Assembly (NCBI RefSeq): GCF_900109915.1
Contig: NZ_FOBU01000001.1
Span: forward strand, 182,558-246,557
Reading direction: 5' to 3'
Source: Luteibacter sp. UNCMF331Sha3.1
GTDB taxonomy: Bacteria; Pseudomonadota; Gammaproteobacteria; Xanthomonadales; Rhodanobacteraceae
Length of the DNA stretch: 64,000 bases
Notes under the pieces: generated by a model
What the model was told of the DNA's origin: nothing
The model's database searches: none
Seen by the model: the letters and a program-made list of their open reading frames with translations, nothing else
Shown here: positions 49,366 to 59,539 of the stretch, one piece after another
How the letters are laid out: every line of letters starts with the position of its first letter
Position numbering within the stretch: the first letter of the stretch is position 1
Made by a program: the position numbers and the translations under genes

Positions 49366-50646
49366 ATGACCGATTTCGAAGCGACGCGCGCATGGGCCGA
49401 AGCCCAGGACGCGGCCGATCCCCTGCGCGATTTTCGTGACGAATTCCACATCCCGACGCACGACGGGCGCGACGCGCTCTATTTTTGCGGCAATTCCCTC
49501 GGCCTTCAGCCGAAGGGCGTCCGCGCGGCGATCGATGACGAACTCGCGGATTGGTCGTCGCTCGCTGTCGAAGCGCATTTCCGCGGACGTTCGCCCTGGA
49601 TGCACTACCACGAGTACGTGCGCGACACGATGGCCGAGGTGGTGGGAGCCCGGCCCGGTGAAGTCGTGGCGATGAACAGCCTCGGCGTGAACCTGCACCT
49701 GATGCTGGTGAGCTTCTACCGGCCGACGGCCGAGCGTCCCGCGATCCTCATGGAAGCCGGTGCGTTTCCGACGGATCGCTACGCGTTGGCATCGCAGGTG
49801 CGCTTCCACGGTTTCGATCCGGACACCGACCTCATCGAGATCGAGCCCGACGGCCCCGGCGGCACGTTGTCCGTGGACGCCATCGCCGAAGCGATCGCCA
49901 CGCACGGCCCGCGCGTTTCGCTGGTGCTGCTGCCTGGCGTGCAGTACCGCACGGGCCAGGTCTTCGATCTGGAGACCATCGTGCGCCTCGGCCATGCGCA
50001 AGGCTGCCTCGTGGGCTTCGATCTCGCCCACGCGGTCGGCAACCTGCTTCTCGCGTTGCACGACAGCGGTGCGGACTTCGCCGTGTGGTGTACCTACAAA
50101 TACCTCAACGCGGGCCCGGGTGCCGTCGCCGGCGCGTTCGTGCACGAACGCCATGCGCACGCCGACGTGCCACGCTTCGCCGGCTGGTGGGGCCACGACA
50201 AGGCGACCCGCTTCCAGATGGGTCCGCAGTTCGTGCCGACGCCGGGCGCCGACGGATGGCAGCTGTCGAATCCCCCCATCCTCGCGCTCGCGCCCCTGCG
50301 CGCCTCGCTCGACGTGTTCGCACGCGCGGGCATGCCGCGCCTCGCCGCGAAAAGCCGACGACTGACCGCTTATCTCGACGGGATGATCCGCTCGCGCCTC
50401 GCCGACACGCTCGACATCGTGACACCGGACGATCCCGCACAACGAGGCGCGCAGCTCTCGGTTCGCGTCCGCGCCGGGCGCGAGGCCGGCCGCGCGCTCT
50501 TCGCGCACCTCGAACGCCACGGCGTCATCGGCGACTGGCGCGAACCCGACGTGATCCGCCTTTCGCCGACGCCGCTCTACAACCGTTACACCGACTGTCT
50601 CGACGCCGTCGAGGCGATCGAAGCCTGGGACGGCGCGGCGGCATGA
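49366..50646 (+). CDS. kynU: kynureninase
   Basis: This PLP enzyme cleaves kynurenine or 3-hydroxykynurenine to anthranilate or 3-hydroxyanthranilate plus alanine. The 426-residue product has FCGNSLGLQPKG, the GFDLAHAVGN motif (PLP Asp), the PLP lysine in WCTYKYLNAGPGA (K245) and FAGWWGHD. The start is ATG 49366. Its stop overlaps the next gene start as ATGA. Confidence 0.95.
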   Translation: MTDFEATRAWAEAQDAADPLRDFRDEFHIPTHDGRDALYFCGNSLGLQPKGVRAAIDDELADWSSLAVEAHFRGRSPWMHYHEYVRDTMAEVVGARPGEVVAMNSLGVNLHLMLVSFYRPTAERPAILMEAGAFPTDRYALASQVRFHGFDPDTDLIEIEPDGPGGTLSVDAIAEAIATHGPRVSLVLLPGVQYRTGQVFDLETIVRLGHAQGCLVGFDLAHAVGNLLLALHDSGADFAVWCTYKYLNAGPGAVAGAFVHERHAHADVPRFAGWWGHDKATRFQMGPQFVPTPGADGWQLSNPPILALAPLRASLDVFARAGMPRLAAKSRRLTAYLDGMIRSRLADTLDIVTPDDPAQRGAQLSVRVRAGREAGRALFAHLERHGVIGDWREPDVIRLSPTPLYNRYTDCLDAVEAIEAWDGAAA

Positions 50647-51344
50647 GCGCACAGGAACTGTTCCCCGTACCGTACTCGGAACGCGGCGACGGCTTCGCCG
50701 TGCAGGCCGTGACGCATTGGCTGCGCACGGCGCCCGGCCGCGTGATGCTCGGCCTGAAAGCCGGTGGCCTGCCCGTCGCCCTGCCCGATCGTCCCGCCGC
50801 CGTGTCGCATCGTGGCGACGAGACGAAAGCGGACGGACACGTCACCGCGATCGACGACGTCAGCAGCGCCTGGCTGCGCGAGAACGGAGACGTCACCGAT
50901 CGCTACGTCGCCGCGTTGCGCGAGGTGCTGAAACATCCGCGCCTGCGCCTCGACGGTCAGGCGACGCAGGCGATCTTCACCGGTTCCGTCGAACTCTTCG
51001 CCGGCCCACGCATGGATCGCGTCGAGCTTTATCTCGACGACGAAGACGGTTCGTACGAACGCGCCATCGACCTCCTCCGCAACGCCCCATCCGACGCACG
51101 CACCGCCTTCGCGATGCCACCGGAGCCCGGCACGGGCCGGTTCGACGACCCCGCATTCCTTGCCGGCGAGCAGGCATGGATCGACGGACGCCGCGTGCTG
51201 ATCGAATACCTGCCCGACGAAGGCGGCCGAGCCGAGACCGCCGCCCTGGATCGCGCCGCGCTGGCCGATGCGCTGGAACGGGCCTGGGCGTCGATGATGG
51301 CGGTGTCGGAGCGCATCCGCGCGGGGCTGGGTCAGCTCGGCTGA
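50643..51344 (+). CDS. uncharacterised protein coupled to kynU
   Basis: I do not recognise this 233-residue acidic, soluble-looking protein. Its ATG overlaps the kynU stop by 4 bp. It has no signal peptide or TM helix. Visible stretches are VTHWLRTAPGRVMLGLKAGG, FTGSVELFAGPRMDRVELYLDDEDG and a helical C-terminus. The codon use is like its neighbours. The tight coupling suggests a role linked to kynurenine metabolism. Confidence 0.75.
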   Translation: MSAQELFPVPYSERGDGFAVQAVTHWLRTAPGRVMLGLKAGGLPVALPDRPAAVSHRGDETKADGHVTAIDDVSSAWLRENGDVTDRYVAALREVLKHPRLRLDGQATQAIFTGSVELFAGPRMDRVELYLDDEDGSYERAIDLLRNAPSDARTAFAMPPEPGTGRFDDPAFLAGEQAWIDGRRVLIEYLPDEGGRAETAALDRAALADALERAWASMMAVSERIRAGLGQLG

Positions 51345-51356
51345 CGGTTGCCCGGT

Positions 51357-51374
51357 GTGGGAGCGCGCTCCCAC
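51357..51374. repeat. minimal GTGGGAGC palindrome between converging genes
   Basis: GTGGGAGCGCGCTCCCAC is a perfect 18-bp palindrome with the REP head sequence on both sides. It lies between the kynU-linked gene and argH and may also act as a terminator. Confidence 0.75.
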
Positions 51375-51415
51375 GCCGGCCTTGTTGAGGCGAGTACCCT
51401 CGGCGGTCCGACAGG

Positions 51416-52708
51416 TTAATTGAGCGCGGCGAGGCGGGCGCGGAGCGTGTCCAGCATGAGATCGTGGCCGGAACCGGGCGAGGTGCGGGCGGCGAGGCTC
51501 GACTCGGGCGTGCGACCATCGCCGGCCGAAGCGGCGGTCTCCGCGGCGGCGCGGTAAGCGTCGCGGAACGGGACACCGGCCACGGCCTGCTCGATGGCGA
51601 CATCGGTGGCGTACATCGCCGGCTCGATCGCGGCGCGCATCCTGTCGGCCTTCCACGCCATTCGCGCGAGCATGTCCGGCAGCAGCTCGAGCGCGGCGAG
51701 TCCCATGGAAAATCCATGGAACAGCGAGCCCTTGGAGAACTGCAGGTCGCGCTGATAGCCGGACGGCAACGAAAGCAGCTGTTCGATCTCCGTGCGCGCG
51801 GCCGCGACGCTGGCATAGCTCGCGCGCAGAAGCTCCACGACGTCGGGGTTGCGCTTGTTCGGCATGATCGACGAGCCCGTCGTGTACTCCGCCGGCAGCG
51901 ACACGAAATCGAATTCCGCCGTGGTGAACAGCGAGAGATCCCATGCGAGACGGCGGGTATCGAGCAGCGCCGTACCGACGGCGTCGAGCGCCGCCATCTC
52001 GAACTTGCCGCGCGACAGCTGCGCGTAGATGGGCGAGACCTGCATGCGGCCGAAGCCGAGCGCCTGTGTGGTGTGCGCACGATCCAGCGCCACGTTCACA
52101 CCGTACCCCGCGGCGGTGCCCAGCGGATTCGCGTCGATCAGCTCGAGCGCCTGGCGCGCGCGGAGCGTGTTGTCGATGAACGCTTCCGCGAAGGCGGCGA
52201 ACCACATGCCCGTGGACGACACCACGGCGCGCTGGATGTGCGTGTAGCCCGGCATCGGCAGCGCGTCGCCCGCAGCGCGTTCGAGACACACCTCGGCCAC
52301 ACGGCGGGTCAACGCTTCGAGCGTCGATAGCTTTTCCTTGAGCCACAGGCGCGTCGCGACCAGGATCTGATCGTTGCGGCTGCGGCCGGTATGCACGCGG
52401 CGACCGGCATCGCCCAGGCGCTCCGTCAGGCGCGCCTCGATGGCGGAGTGGCCGTCTTCGAAGCGCTCGTCCAGCACGAAGCTGCCGGCCTCGAAATCGC
52501 CGGCGAGCGCATCGAGCTCGCGCTTGAGCGCGTCGCGCTCGTCGGCGGAAACGACGCCGATGTTCGCGAGCCCTTCGACGTGCGCCTTGCTCGCCGCGAT
52601 GTCATGGAGGAAGAACTCGCGGTCGAGCACCACGTCGTTACCGGCAAGGAAGCGCATGATGCGCGCATCGACCTGCGTGTCGGACTTCTGCCAGAGCGGC
52701 TGCGTCAT
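51416..52708 (-). CDS. argH: argininosuccinate lyase
   Basis: ArgH splits argininosuccinate into arginine and fumarate, the final step. The 430-residue product has SGRNDQ-type residues in [12 protein letters not shown] and the fumarase-superfamily signature [12 protein letters not shown] with the catalytic Ser. It is the last gene of the minus-strand arginine operon, 17 bp after argC. Confidence 0.96.
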   Translation of the reverse strand: MTQPLWQKSDTQVDARIMRFLAGNDVVLDREFFLHDIAASKAHVEGLANIGVVSADERDALKRELDALAGDFEAGSFVLDERFEDGHSAIEARLTERLGDAGRRVHTGRSRNDQILVATRLWLKEKLSTLEALTRRVAEVCLERAAGDALPMPGYTHIQRAVVSSTGMWFAAFAEAFIDNTLRARQALELIDANPLGTAAGYGVNVALDRAHTTQALGFGRMQVSPIYAQLSRGKFEMAALDAVGTALLDTRRLAWDLSLFTTAEFDFVSLPAEYTTGSSIMPNKRNPDVVELLRASYASVAAARTEIEQLLSLPSGYQRDLQFSKGSLFHGFSMGLAALELLPDMLARMAWKADRMRAAIEPAMYATDVAIEQAVAGVPFRDAYRAAAETAASAGDGRTPESSLAARTSPGSGHDLMLDTLRARLAALN

Positions 52709-52725
52709 ATCGGGATCCTGGTTCT

Positions 52726-53673
52726 TCAGAGCGGAATGGCGGTGAGCTCGTCGAAGCCCATCGCGCGGTTGACGTTCTGCATGGCCTGCGTGGCCGCGCC
52801 CTTCAGGAGGTTGTCGAGCGTCGCGACGACGACCACGCGACGACCGTCCATGGACAGGGCGAAGCCGCCCACTTCCAGATGGTGCCGGTTCGCGATCTGG
52901 CTGACCCAGGGTGCCTCGTCGACGACCTGGATGAGCTTCTCCCGGTGATAGCGCGCCTCGAAGCGGTGCACGATGTCGTCGCGCTTCGCGGGCTTCGCGA
53001 GGTAGAGGTTCGTCGTGACCGTGAGTCCACGGAAATGTGGCGCCACGTGCGGCATGAACTCCACCGGCAGGCCGAGGTGCCGGCTGGCTTCCTTCTCATG
53101 CATGTGCCCGGTGAGCGAATACGGCATCAGGTTGTCGCGCAGCTTTTCCGGATCGTTGCGATCGGAAGGCATGGTGCCGGCGCCCGAGTAGCCCGACACG
53201 CCGAACGATACCGGCGGCGCCGCGAGCAGATCCTTCAGCGGCGCGATCGACACCTGAATCGCGGTGGCGTAGCAGCCCGGATTGCTGATGCGTTTCTCGC
53301 CGCGCCAGCGGTCGCGGTAGAGCTCCGGGAGCCCGTAGTACCAGCGCTCGTCGAAACGATAGTCGGCCGAAAGGTCGACGATCACGGTCGAGGCGCCGGC
53401 CTTGTCGATCGCCTCGACGTACGGGGCCGCCTTGCCGTTCGGCAACGCGAGCACCACCACGTCGACACCGGCGGCGGCGACCGCGGCCGGATCGAGATTG
53501 CCGAAGACGAGATCGCCGGTGTACGCGTCGCTATGGTCGGCGAGGCGCTGCCCGTCGAGCTCGCGCGAGGACACGAAGGCGAGCTCGAGGCCCGGATGCG
53601 CGGCGACGAGACGGATCAGTTCGGCGCCGGTGTGTCCGCGTGCGCCGACGATGCCGATGGTCTTGTTGGCCAT
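52726..53673 (-). CDS. argC: N-acetyl-gamma-glutamyl-phosphate reductase
   Basis: ArgC reduces N-acetylglutamyl phosphate with NADPH to the semialdehyde. The 315-residue product has the Rossmann start [17 protein letters not shown], the catalytic Cys in [10 protein letters not shown] and the His in PHVAPHFRG-type context. It is 6 bp after argB. Confidence 0.95.
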   Translation of the reverse strand: MANKTIGIVGARGHTGAELIRLVAAHPGLELAFVSSRELDGQRLADHSDAYTGDLVFGNLDPAAVAAAGVDVVVLALPNGKAAPYVEAIDKAGASTVIVDLSADYRFDERWYYGLPELYRDRWRGEKRISNPGCYATAIQVSIAPLKDLLAAPPVSFGVSGYSGAGTMPSDRNDPEKLRDNLMPYSLTGHMHEKEASRHLGLPVEFMPHVAPHFRGLTVTTNLYLAKPAKRDDIVHRFEARYHREKLIQVVDEAPWVSQIANRHHLEVGGFALSMDGRRVVVVATLDNLLKGAATQAMQNVNRAMGFDELTAIPL

Positions 53674-53679
53674 GAGCGG

Positions 53680-54996
53680 TCAGTCCTGCAGGGTGGGTTC
53701 GCGCGCGGCGATGTGCGCGACGCAGCGTTCGATATCGGCGAAGCTGTCGAGGCCGTACCAGAAGACCTTCCAGCGCGTCTGCTTGAAGCAGCCATCCGAC
53801 TCCGCGTAATAGAACGGGTTGATGGGGTTGCCGTGGCGCGAACGCCAGAACAGCTTCGGATTCTCGTCGCGCATCACCTGCCACACGGCGCGGCCGAGGC
53901 CTTCGCCCTGCGCGTCGTCGAGCACGGCGAACTTGTCGAGGTATGCGAAACCCTCCTCCTGCGTGAGGATCATCGCGGCGCGATAGTTCTCGGACACGTA
54001 CAGCCGGTACAGCGCGGTGCGCTCGAAGTAGTCGCCCACCAGCGTGCGGCCGAAGCTCGACTCGATCAGGATGCGCATCCGCTCGAGATCAACGCCTTCC
54101 CACGAATCGAACCGCAGCACGCGTTCGCCACGACGGACCAGGGTGCCGGAACCCTTGTGCGTGAACAGCTCCTTCGCCAGTTCCGCCGGGCGGGTGATCG
54201 ACACCGACGACGTGAGCGGCAGGTCGTCGAGGAGATCCTTGATCTGCTCGATCTTCAGCCGCATGCCCGAATGCAGCCACGGCTGCTGGAGCAACTGGTC
54301 GTACTCGGTCGACAGGTTGATGGAATCGATCACGCTGCCCTCGCCGTCCAGCAGTCCACCCGTGCCGGTGAGGAAGACGATCTTGTACGGTTGCAGCTTG
54401 CGCACGAGTTCGTTCGCGGCGAAGTCGGCGTTGATGTTGAGGATCTGCCCGGCGTCGGTCTCGCCGAGGCTCGCGATGACCGGAATGGATCCGGCACGCA
54501 GGCTGGCCTCGATCGGCGCGAGGTTGATGTCGCGCACGCGGCCCACGAGTCCGAAGGTGTCCTGGTCGAGGTAGTCGGCCGTGAACACGCCGGACGGCAC
54601 CGACGTGGCGCGCGTGTCGACTTCCTGCAGCGCTTCGACGAGCCGCAGGTTCTGTGCCTGGAAAACGCGACGCACGATGGCGAGGGCTTCCGGCGATGTG
54701 ACGCGCAGGCCATTCACGGTCTTCTTCTCGATGCCGGCGGCCGCGAGCTCCTCGTCGAGCTGCGGGCCCGCGCCGTGCAGCACGATCGGCGTGAGGCCCA
54801 CCTGCTGGAGGAACGACAGCGACGACGTGAGATCGGGCAGTTCGTCGCGCAGCACGGCGCCGCCCACCTTCACCACGGCGAAGCGCGCGGCGTCGAGCTG
54901 CGAGAAACGCTTCAGGTACTGCTGGATCTCGCGCGCGCTGCCCATCGACGAGAGCAGGCGGACGATGGTCTTGCGGGTGTGTTTATTAGAGTCCAC
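53680..54996 (-). CDS. argB: bifunctional N-acetylglutamate kinase/N-acetyltransferase (NAGS-K)
   Basis: The 438-residue product fuses an amino-acid kinase domain (about residues 1-290: [23 protein letters not shown]) to a GNAT-like NAT domain (about 300-438: [23 protein letters not shown]). This layout is known in Xanthomonadales, where it makes N-acetylglutamate and phosphorylates it, covering two steps. Its start overlaps argE' by 11 bp. Confidence 0.93.
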   Translation of the reverse strand: MDSNKHTRKTIVRLLSSMGSAREIQQYLKRFSQLDAARFAVVKVGGAVLRDELPDLTSSLSFLQQVGLTPIVLHGAGPQLDEELAAAGIEKKTVNGLRVTSPEALAIVRRVFQAQNLRLVEALQEVDTRATSVPSGVFTADYLDQDTFGLVGRVRDINLAPIEASLRAGSIPVIASLGETDAGQILNINADFAANELVRKLQPYKIVFLTGTGGLLDGEGSVIDSINLSTEYDQLLQQPWLHSGMRLKIEQIKDLLDDLPLTSSVSITRPAELAKELFTHKGSGTLVRRGERVLRFDSWEGVDLERMRILIESSFGRTLVGDYFERTALYRLYVSENYRAAMILTQEEGFAYLDKFAVLDDAQGEGLGRAVWQVMRDENPKLFWRSRHGNPINPFYYAESDGCFKQTRWKVFWYGLDSFADIERCVAHIAAREPTLQD

Positions 54997-56083
54997 TGTC
55001 CACGATCCGATGGATGGTCTGTGCGTAATGCGCGAGCTGATCGAGGGCGACCCACTCGTCGGCGCTGTGGGCCTGCGCGATGTCGCCGGGGCCGCAGACG
55101 AACGACGTGTAGCCAGCCATCGAGAACAGCGCGGCCTCGGTCCAGAAGTCGACGGCGTTGCCGACGGGAATGCCGAGCTCGTCGGCGAGGTCGCGTGCGG
55201 CGAGACGACGTGTCTCCGCCGTCGCGGTGTCGCCCGCCGGCAGGGAATCGCCGCGGAAGGTTTCGCCGTACTCGACCGGGTTCGGCTCGACGAGCGTGCG
55301 GAACGTCTCCAGCATCGCGTCGGCGTCCATCGACGGCAGCGGACGGAAGCCGAAGCGCACGTCGGCGGTCGGCGCGATCACGTTCGCCTTGATGCCGCCT
55401 TCGATCTTGCCGATGTTGAAGCGCAGGCCCGTCAGCCCGCCGAAGCGCTCGTGCGACTGCGCCTGCACGAAGTCGAGCGCCGCCGCGCCCCAGCGGATCG
55501 CCTGATGCAGCGCGCTGTCGGAAGGCTTCTGCTCGCCGGACGCGTGACCGGCCTTGCCCTGGAACCGCATCTGCACCGAATGGATGCCACGGTGCGCGAG
55601 CACCGCCTCGCCGCGCGTGGGCTCGGCGACGATGATCGCCTCGTAGTCGCGCGGCACTTTCAGGAATCCTTCGATGCAACGCGCATCGTTCGCTTCCTCG
55701 TCGGTGGACAACAGGAGCGCCATGTCGCCCTTCGTCGCGTTGGCCACCGCCACGAGCGCGGCCGCGGCACCCTTGATGTCGCACGCGCCCAGGCCGATCG
55801 CGCGGTCTTCCGTCACGCGGAGCTCGAACGGGCTGGCGGTCCAGTGCGGCGAATCGGGCACGGTGTCCATGTGCACGTTGAACAGGTACTTCGGCGTGCC
55901 GCGCACGGCGTAGAGGTTCACGGCACCCGCACCGAAGTCGGTCACCTCCACGTCGAACCCGGGAAGGTTCGCGCGCAGGTAATCGAAGATGCCGTCGGTG
56001 CCGATGGTTCGTGGCGGATTGCGCGTGTCGAACGAGACGAGCGCGCGCAGATGGGTGAGCGTGTCCTGAAGAAGCGTGTCCAT
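54986..56083 (-). CDS. argE: acetylornithine deacetylase family protein, probable N-acetylcitrulline deacetylase
   Basis: This M20 family zinc hydrolase removes the acetyl group. Beside AOTCase, the expected substrate is N-acetylcitrulline, as in Xanthomonas (inference from context). The 365-residue product from ATG 56083 has [25 protein letters not shown] and the Glu pair in STDEEAND. The frame extends to 56983 but overlaps argG out of frame and that part is rejected. Confidence 0.92.
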   Translation of the reverse strand: MDTLLQDTLTHLRALVSFDTRNPPRTIGTDGIFDYLRANLPGFDVEVTDFGAGAVNLYAVRGTPKYLFNVHMDTVPDSPHWTASPFELRVTEDRAIGLGACDIKGAAAALVAVANATKGDMALLLSTDEEANDARCIEGFLKVPRDYEAIIVAEPTRGEAVLAHRGIHSVQMRFQGKAGHASGEQKPSDSALHQAIRWGAAALDFVQAQSHERFGGLTGLRFNIGKIEGGIKANVIAPTADVRFGFRPLPSMDADAMLETFRTLVEPNPVEYGETFRGDSLPAGDTATAETRRLAARDLADELGIPVGNAVDFWTEAALFSMAGYTSFVCGPGDIAQAHSADEWVALDQLAHYAQTIHRIVDSGL

Positions 56084-56091
56084 GGTCCCGA

Positions 56092-57297
56092 TCAGTTCCC
56101 GTTGGCGCGGTCGACTTCCGCCCAGATGGTCGAGCTCATGCCGTAGAGCTTGATGAAGCCCTCGGCCTCGGCGACACCCCAGTCGGCGGCCTGCGCGTAC
56201 GTCGCCTTCTTCGAATGCAGCAGGTTCTTCGATTCGACCTTCACCGCGTACACGGTGCCGCCGCGCGTCTCGATGATGACCTTGCCATCGACCTTGCGCT
56301 GCGTGGAGACGAGGTAGGCTTCGAGGTCGGCCTTGATCGGATCGTTGAAGAAGCCTTCGTAAGCGACCTCGGTCCACTTCCGGCCGATCTCCGGCTTGAA
56401 GCGGTTCTGCTGCTTCGACAGCACGGTTTCTTCCAGCGCGCGATGCGCGGTCAGCAGCGCGGTGAGCGCCGGTGCTTCGAACACGATGCGGCCCTTCAGG
56501 CCAATGTTCGTGTCGCCAGTGTACAGGCTGCGGCCGACGCCGTACTTCGCCAGTTCGTGGTTGAGGAAGCCGAGGATTTCGGGACCCGTGGCCGGCTTGC
56601 CGTTCAGCGTGACGGCCGTGCCCTTCTCGAAACCGAGCTCGATGCGGAGCGGTTCGGATGGCCATTCGGAACGCGGCGCGCACCAGGCGACGGCGCCCTC
56701 TTCCGGAATCTCCCATGCGTCGATCTCGCCGCCGGAAATCGTCACGCCGAGCACGTTCTCGTTGATCGTGTAGTGCTTGGTCTTGGCGCGGACCTCGAAG
56801 CCCTTGTCCTCGAGATACTTCTGCTCGTAAGCGCGGACCTGCGTGTGTTCGCGCTGGATTTCGCGGATCGGCGCGACGATCGTGTAGTCGCCCAGCGCCT
56901 TCACGGTCAGGTCGAAGCGCACCTGGTCGTTGCCCATGCCGGTGCAGCCGTGCGCGAACAGCTTCGTGCCGAGTTCGTCGCAACGCTCCAGCGACGCCTT
57001 CACGATCAGGTAGCGGTCGGACACGAGCAGCGGGTACTGACCCTGATAGAACTCACCCGCCCAGATCAGCGGCGTGACGAAGCTGTCCCAGATCGCCTGC
57101 GCGGCGTCCACGGTGCGATGCGACGCGGCACCCAGTTCGACGGCGCGCTGCTCGATGTACTCGCGCTCTTCCGAGGACACACCGCCGGTGTCGACGAACA
57201 CCGTATGCACGGCATAACCGCGCTCGATCAGGTAGGGGACGCAGAAGCTGGTGTCGAGGCCGCCCGAGAAGGCGAGGACGATATCGTTGCTGGACAT
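56092..57297 (-). CDS. argG: argininosuccinate synthase
   Basis: ArgG joins citrulline and aspartate with ATP. The 401-residue product has the ATP pyrophosphatase loop [10 protein letters not shown] and the family segment [12 protein letters not shown]. It lies between argF' and argE' in the operon. A deacetylated citrulline must be supplied by argE'. Confidence 0.96.
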   Translation of the reverse strand: MSSNDIVLAFSGGLDTSFCVPYLIERGYAVHTVFVDTGGVSSEEREYIEQRAVELGAASHRTVDAAQAIWDSFVTPLIWAGEFYQGQYPLLVSDRYLIVKASLERCDELGTKLFAHGCTGMGNDQVRFDLTVKALGDYTIVAPIREIQREHTQVRAYEQKYLEDKGFEVRAKTKHYTINENVLGVTISGGEIDAWEIPEEGAVAWCAPRSEWPSEPLRIELGFEKGTAVTLNGKPATGPEILGFLNHELAKYGVGRSLYTGDTNIGLKGRIVFEAPALTALLTAHRALEETVLSKQQNRFKPEIGRKWTEVAYEGFFNDPIKADLEAYLVSTQRKVDGKVIIETRGGTVYAVKVESKNLLHSKKATYAQAADWGVAEAEGFIKLYGMSSTIWAEVDRANGN

Positions 57298-57337
57298 GCG
57301 GGCTCCGGAGAAAGGTCGGGAAAGGGAAGAAGGAAAA

Positions 57338-58369
57338 TCAGAAACCGAGGCCGGACGTCGTGCCCGACTGGGAAATGAGCGATGCCATCACGGCCTTCTG
57401 CACGTGCAGGCGGTTTTCGGCCTCGTCGATGGCGATGCAGGCGGGCGAATCCATCACCGCGTCCGTCGCCTTGATGTTCCGGCGCAGCGGGAGGCAGTGG
57501 CTGAAGAGGCCGTTGTCGGTCAGCGCCATCTTGGCCTCGTCGACGATGAAGTGCCTGTTGGCATCGCGGATCGCCTTTTCTTGGTCCCAGCGACCGAAGT
57601 ACGGGAGCGCGCCCCAGCTCTTGGCGTAGATCACGTGCGCACCGCTGTAGGCGGCTTCGATGTCGTGCGACACCTGCAGCGAACCGCCGTTCTCGCGCGC
57701 GTTGGTCTTCGCGAACGCCATGTAGCGTTGGTCGAGGATGTATTCCGGCGTGGGGCAGAGCAGCGTCACGTCCATGCCCATCTTCGTCGCGATCAACAGC
57801 GCCGAGTTGGCGACCGCCGTGTTCAGCGGCTTCGGATGGTAGGTCCACGTGAGCACGTATTTCTTGTTCTGCAGATCGCCCAGGTGTTCCTTCAGCGCCA
57901 GCGCGTGGGCCAGCTCCTGGCACGGGTGCGTGATGGTCTCCATGTTGATGACCGGCACCGTCGCGTAGCGTGCGAACGACTCGATCACCTTGTCCTGCCG
58001 GTCGATGGACCAGTCGACGAACTTCGGGAAGGCGCGCACGGCGATCAGGTCCACATAACGCGACAGCACACGCGCCACTTCGGCGATGTGCTCTTCCGTG
58101 TCGCCATCCATCACCGAGCCCACCTCGAACTCGATGGGCCATGCGTCCTTGCCCGGGGAGAGCACGACGGCGTGGCCGCCGAGCTGGAACGCGCCCAGTT
58201 CGAAGCTCGTCCGCGTGCGCATCGACGGATTGAAGAACATCAGCGCGACCGACTTGCCGGCCAGCTGCTGGCCCTGCGGCGAGCGTTTGAACGCCGCGGC
58301 CTGGTCGAGCAGCGCGTCGATTTCGGCGCGGCTGTAGTCCTGGGTGGAGAGGAAATGGCGAACGGTCAT
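57338..58369 (-). CDS. argF': N-acetylornithine carbamoyltransferase (AOTCase)
   Basis: This transcarbamylase acts on N-acetylornithine instead of ornithine, the route described in Xanthomonas. The 343-residue product has the carbamoyl-phosphate motif SMRTRTSFE, the Glu at position 92 (GDTEEHIAE) known as a specificity determinant of AOTCase, HPCQELAHA, and [13 protein letters not shown] with Lys300, which aligns with the carboxylated Lys302 of the Xanthomonas enzyme. It is the first gene of the operon. A terminator-like hairpin lies 58 bp upstream of its start. Confidence 0.94.
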   Translation of the reverse strand: MTVRHFLSTQDYSRAEIDALLDQAAAFKRSPQGQQLAGKSVALMFFNPSMRTRTSFELGAFQLGGHAVVLSPGKDAWPIEFEVGSVMDGDTEEHIAEVARVLSRYVDLIAVRAFPKFVDWSIDRQDKVIESFARYATVPVINMETITHPCQELAHALALKEHLGDLQNKKYVLTWTYHPKPLNTAVANSALLIATKMGMDVTLLCPTPEYILDQRYMAFAKTNARENGGSLQVSHDIEAAYSGAHVIYAKSWGALPYFGRWDQEKAIRDANRHFIVDEAKMALTDNGLFSHCLPLRRNIKATDAVMDSPACIAIDEAENRLHVQKAVMASLISQSGTTSGLGF

Positions 58370-58426
58370 GGCGGTCCAGATCGGTCGGTGGCCCGAAGGC
58401 CGTGAAGGAAGCGGGAATCGGAAACG

Positions 58427-58456
58427 AAAAAACCCGGCGCATGGCCGGGTTTTTTA
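58427..58456. terminator. terminator/possible attenuator upstream of argF'
   Basis: AAAACCCGGC/GCCGGGTTTT with T-runs on both sides is a strong hairpin. It may be a plain terminator, or an attenuator if the arginine operon promoter lies further upstream. A short Arg-containing open frame on the same strand ends 30 bp before it (58486). Confidence 0.85.
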
Positions 58457-58667
58457 GTCGGTACGAATGAAACGCGCGCGACAGCCTACCCGGCCGAGTA
58501 TCCCATGTACGGTCGACGAGCACGCGACGTCATCCCTGCGGCCATGCGGGCGCTGGTCAGGACGATGGCGGTGTAGACAGTGTGGGACACGGCAGGGTCT
58601 GAAAAGATGGAACGGCGATCATGCCGGGAATTGGTGCGGCGCGCAACAGGTTGCGGAGCCTTTAAAC

Positions 58668-58736
58668 GGTGGGAGCCAGCCTGCTGGCGATGGGAGCTTG
58701 CGGCAAGCACCCATCGCCAGCAGGCTGGCTCCCACC
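58668..58736. repeat. REPIN copy 4 (GTGGGAGCCAGCC type)
   Basis: The same outer arms as at 42393-42461 surround an inner GATGGGAGCTTGCGG/GCAAGCACCCATC arm. It lies between the arginine operon and the glycine-zipper gene. I see no gene from 58370 to 58762. Confidence 0.85.
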
Positions 58737-58762
58737 AGAGCCCAGCCCTAAAGGCTGGAGGC

Positions 58763-59314
58763 TTAGTCCGCCGGGGACACGTTCACGCGGACGCGCAGCC
58801 GCTCGCCCGGGTCGTAGTTGAGGCGCGAGACGTACACCTCCCCGCGATAGCGATATTCGACGTCGTAGCCGGCGATGCGGCGCTGTTCGGACACCGAACT
58901 GACGTCGCGGCAGCGGGTTTCCGTGCCTTCGTAGGTGCGGTCGCCGCTGCGGGAGACGTTGTTGCCTACCGCGCCGCCGGCGACGGCGCCGACGACGGTG
59001 GCGGCCTTGCGGCCGTCGCCCTTGCCTACCGTGTTGCCCAGCACGCCGCCGACGACGGCGCCGAGAATGGTGCCGGCCGCGCTACCGCCGCCCGACTCGC
59101 GACGCACCACGGGCTGGTCGTAGCACTCCTGACGCGGGGTCTCCACGCGGGCGACGCCATAGACCGGGTCCACGCGCAGCACGTCGGCCCAGCCGTAATG
59201 GGTGTTGTCGTCCGGACCGGACGGTCCCGGGCCGGGACCGTAACGGCCGTCCTGGGCGCTGGCACCGGAAGCGAAGACCGCGAGGATGAGCGCGGGGATA
59301 AGCAGGCGAGACAT
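58763..59314 (-). CDS. exported glycine-zipper 2TM domain protein
   Basis: Glycine-zipper envelope proteins (17-kDa antigen/SlyB-like) sit in or near the outer membrane. The 183-residue product from ATG 59314 (GGAGG upstream) has a signal peptide (ASA-QDG), then two Gly-rich segments ([19 protein letters not shown] and [16 protein letters not shown]) separated by a charged turn, and a C-terminal beta region with one Cys. No lipobox Cys is seen. Function is structural by inference. Confidence 0.87.
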   Translation of the reverse strand: MSRLLIPALILAVFASGASAQDGRYGPGPGPSGPDDNTHYGWADVLRVDPVYGVARVETPRQECYDQPVVRRESGGGSAAGTILGAVVGGVLGNTVGKGDGRKAATVVGAVAGGAVGNNVSRSGDRTYEGTETRCRDVSSVSEQRRIAGYDVEYRYRGEVYVSRLNYDPGERLRVRVNVSPAD

Positions 59315-59539
59315 GTAGGGAAACCTCCGGAGGGCGCACGAGCGCGCCCTACTGGCGTGCATTTCAGCAACACCACGCTGAATCCACGCTTAGAAGTCGT
59401 CTGCAGAAATGTCGTCTGCCATGTCAACCGAATCCGCGCCCGCGCGTGGGCAACCGCCGCCGGGTCATCCCTGAACGGGCGCGTCCCTTGCTACTATCTC
59501 CGACCGACCACCCGCCGCGCCCTGCCCCACGGAACATCG

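Noticed and set aside
54986-56983. A 665-codon frame as a fused arginine enzyme
   Set aside because: The N-terminal 300 codons overlap argG in another frame and show no domain; the real gene starts at 56083.
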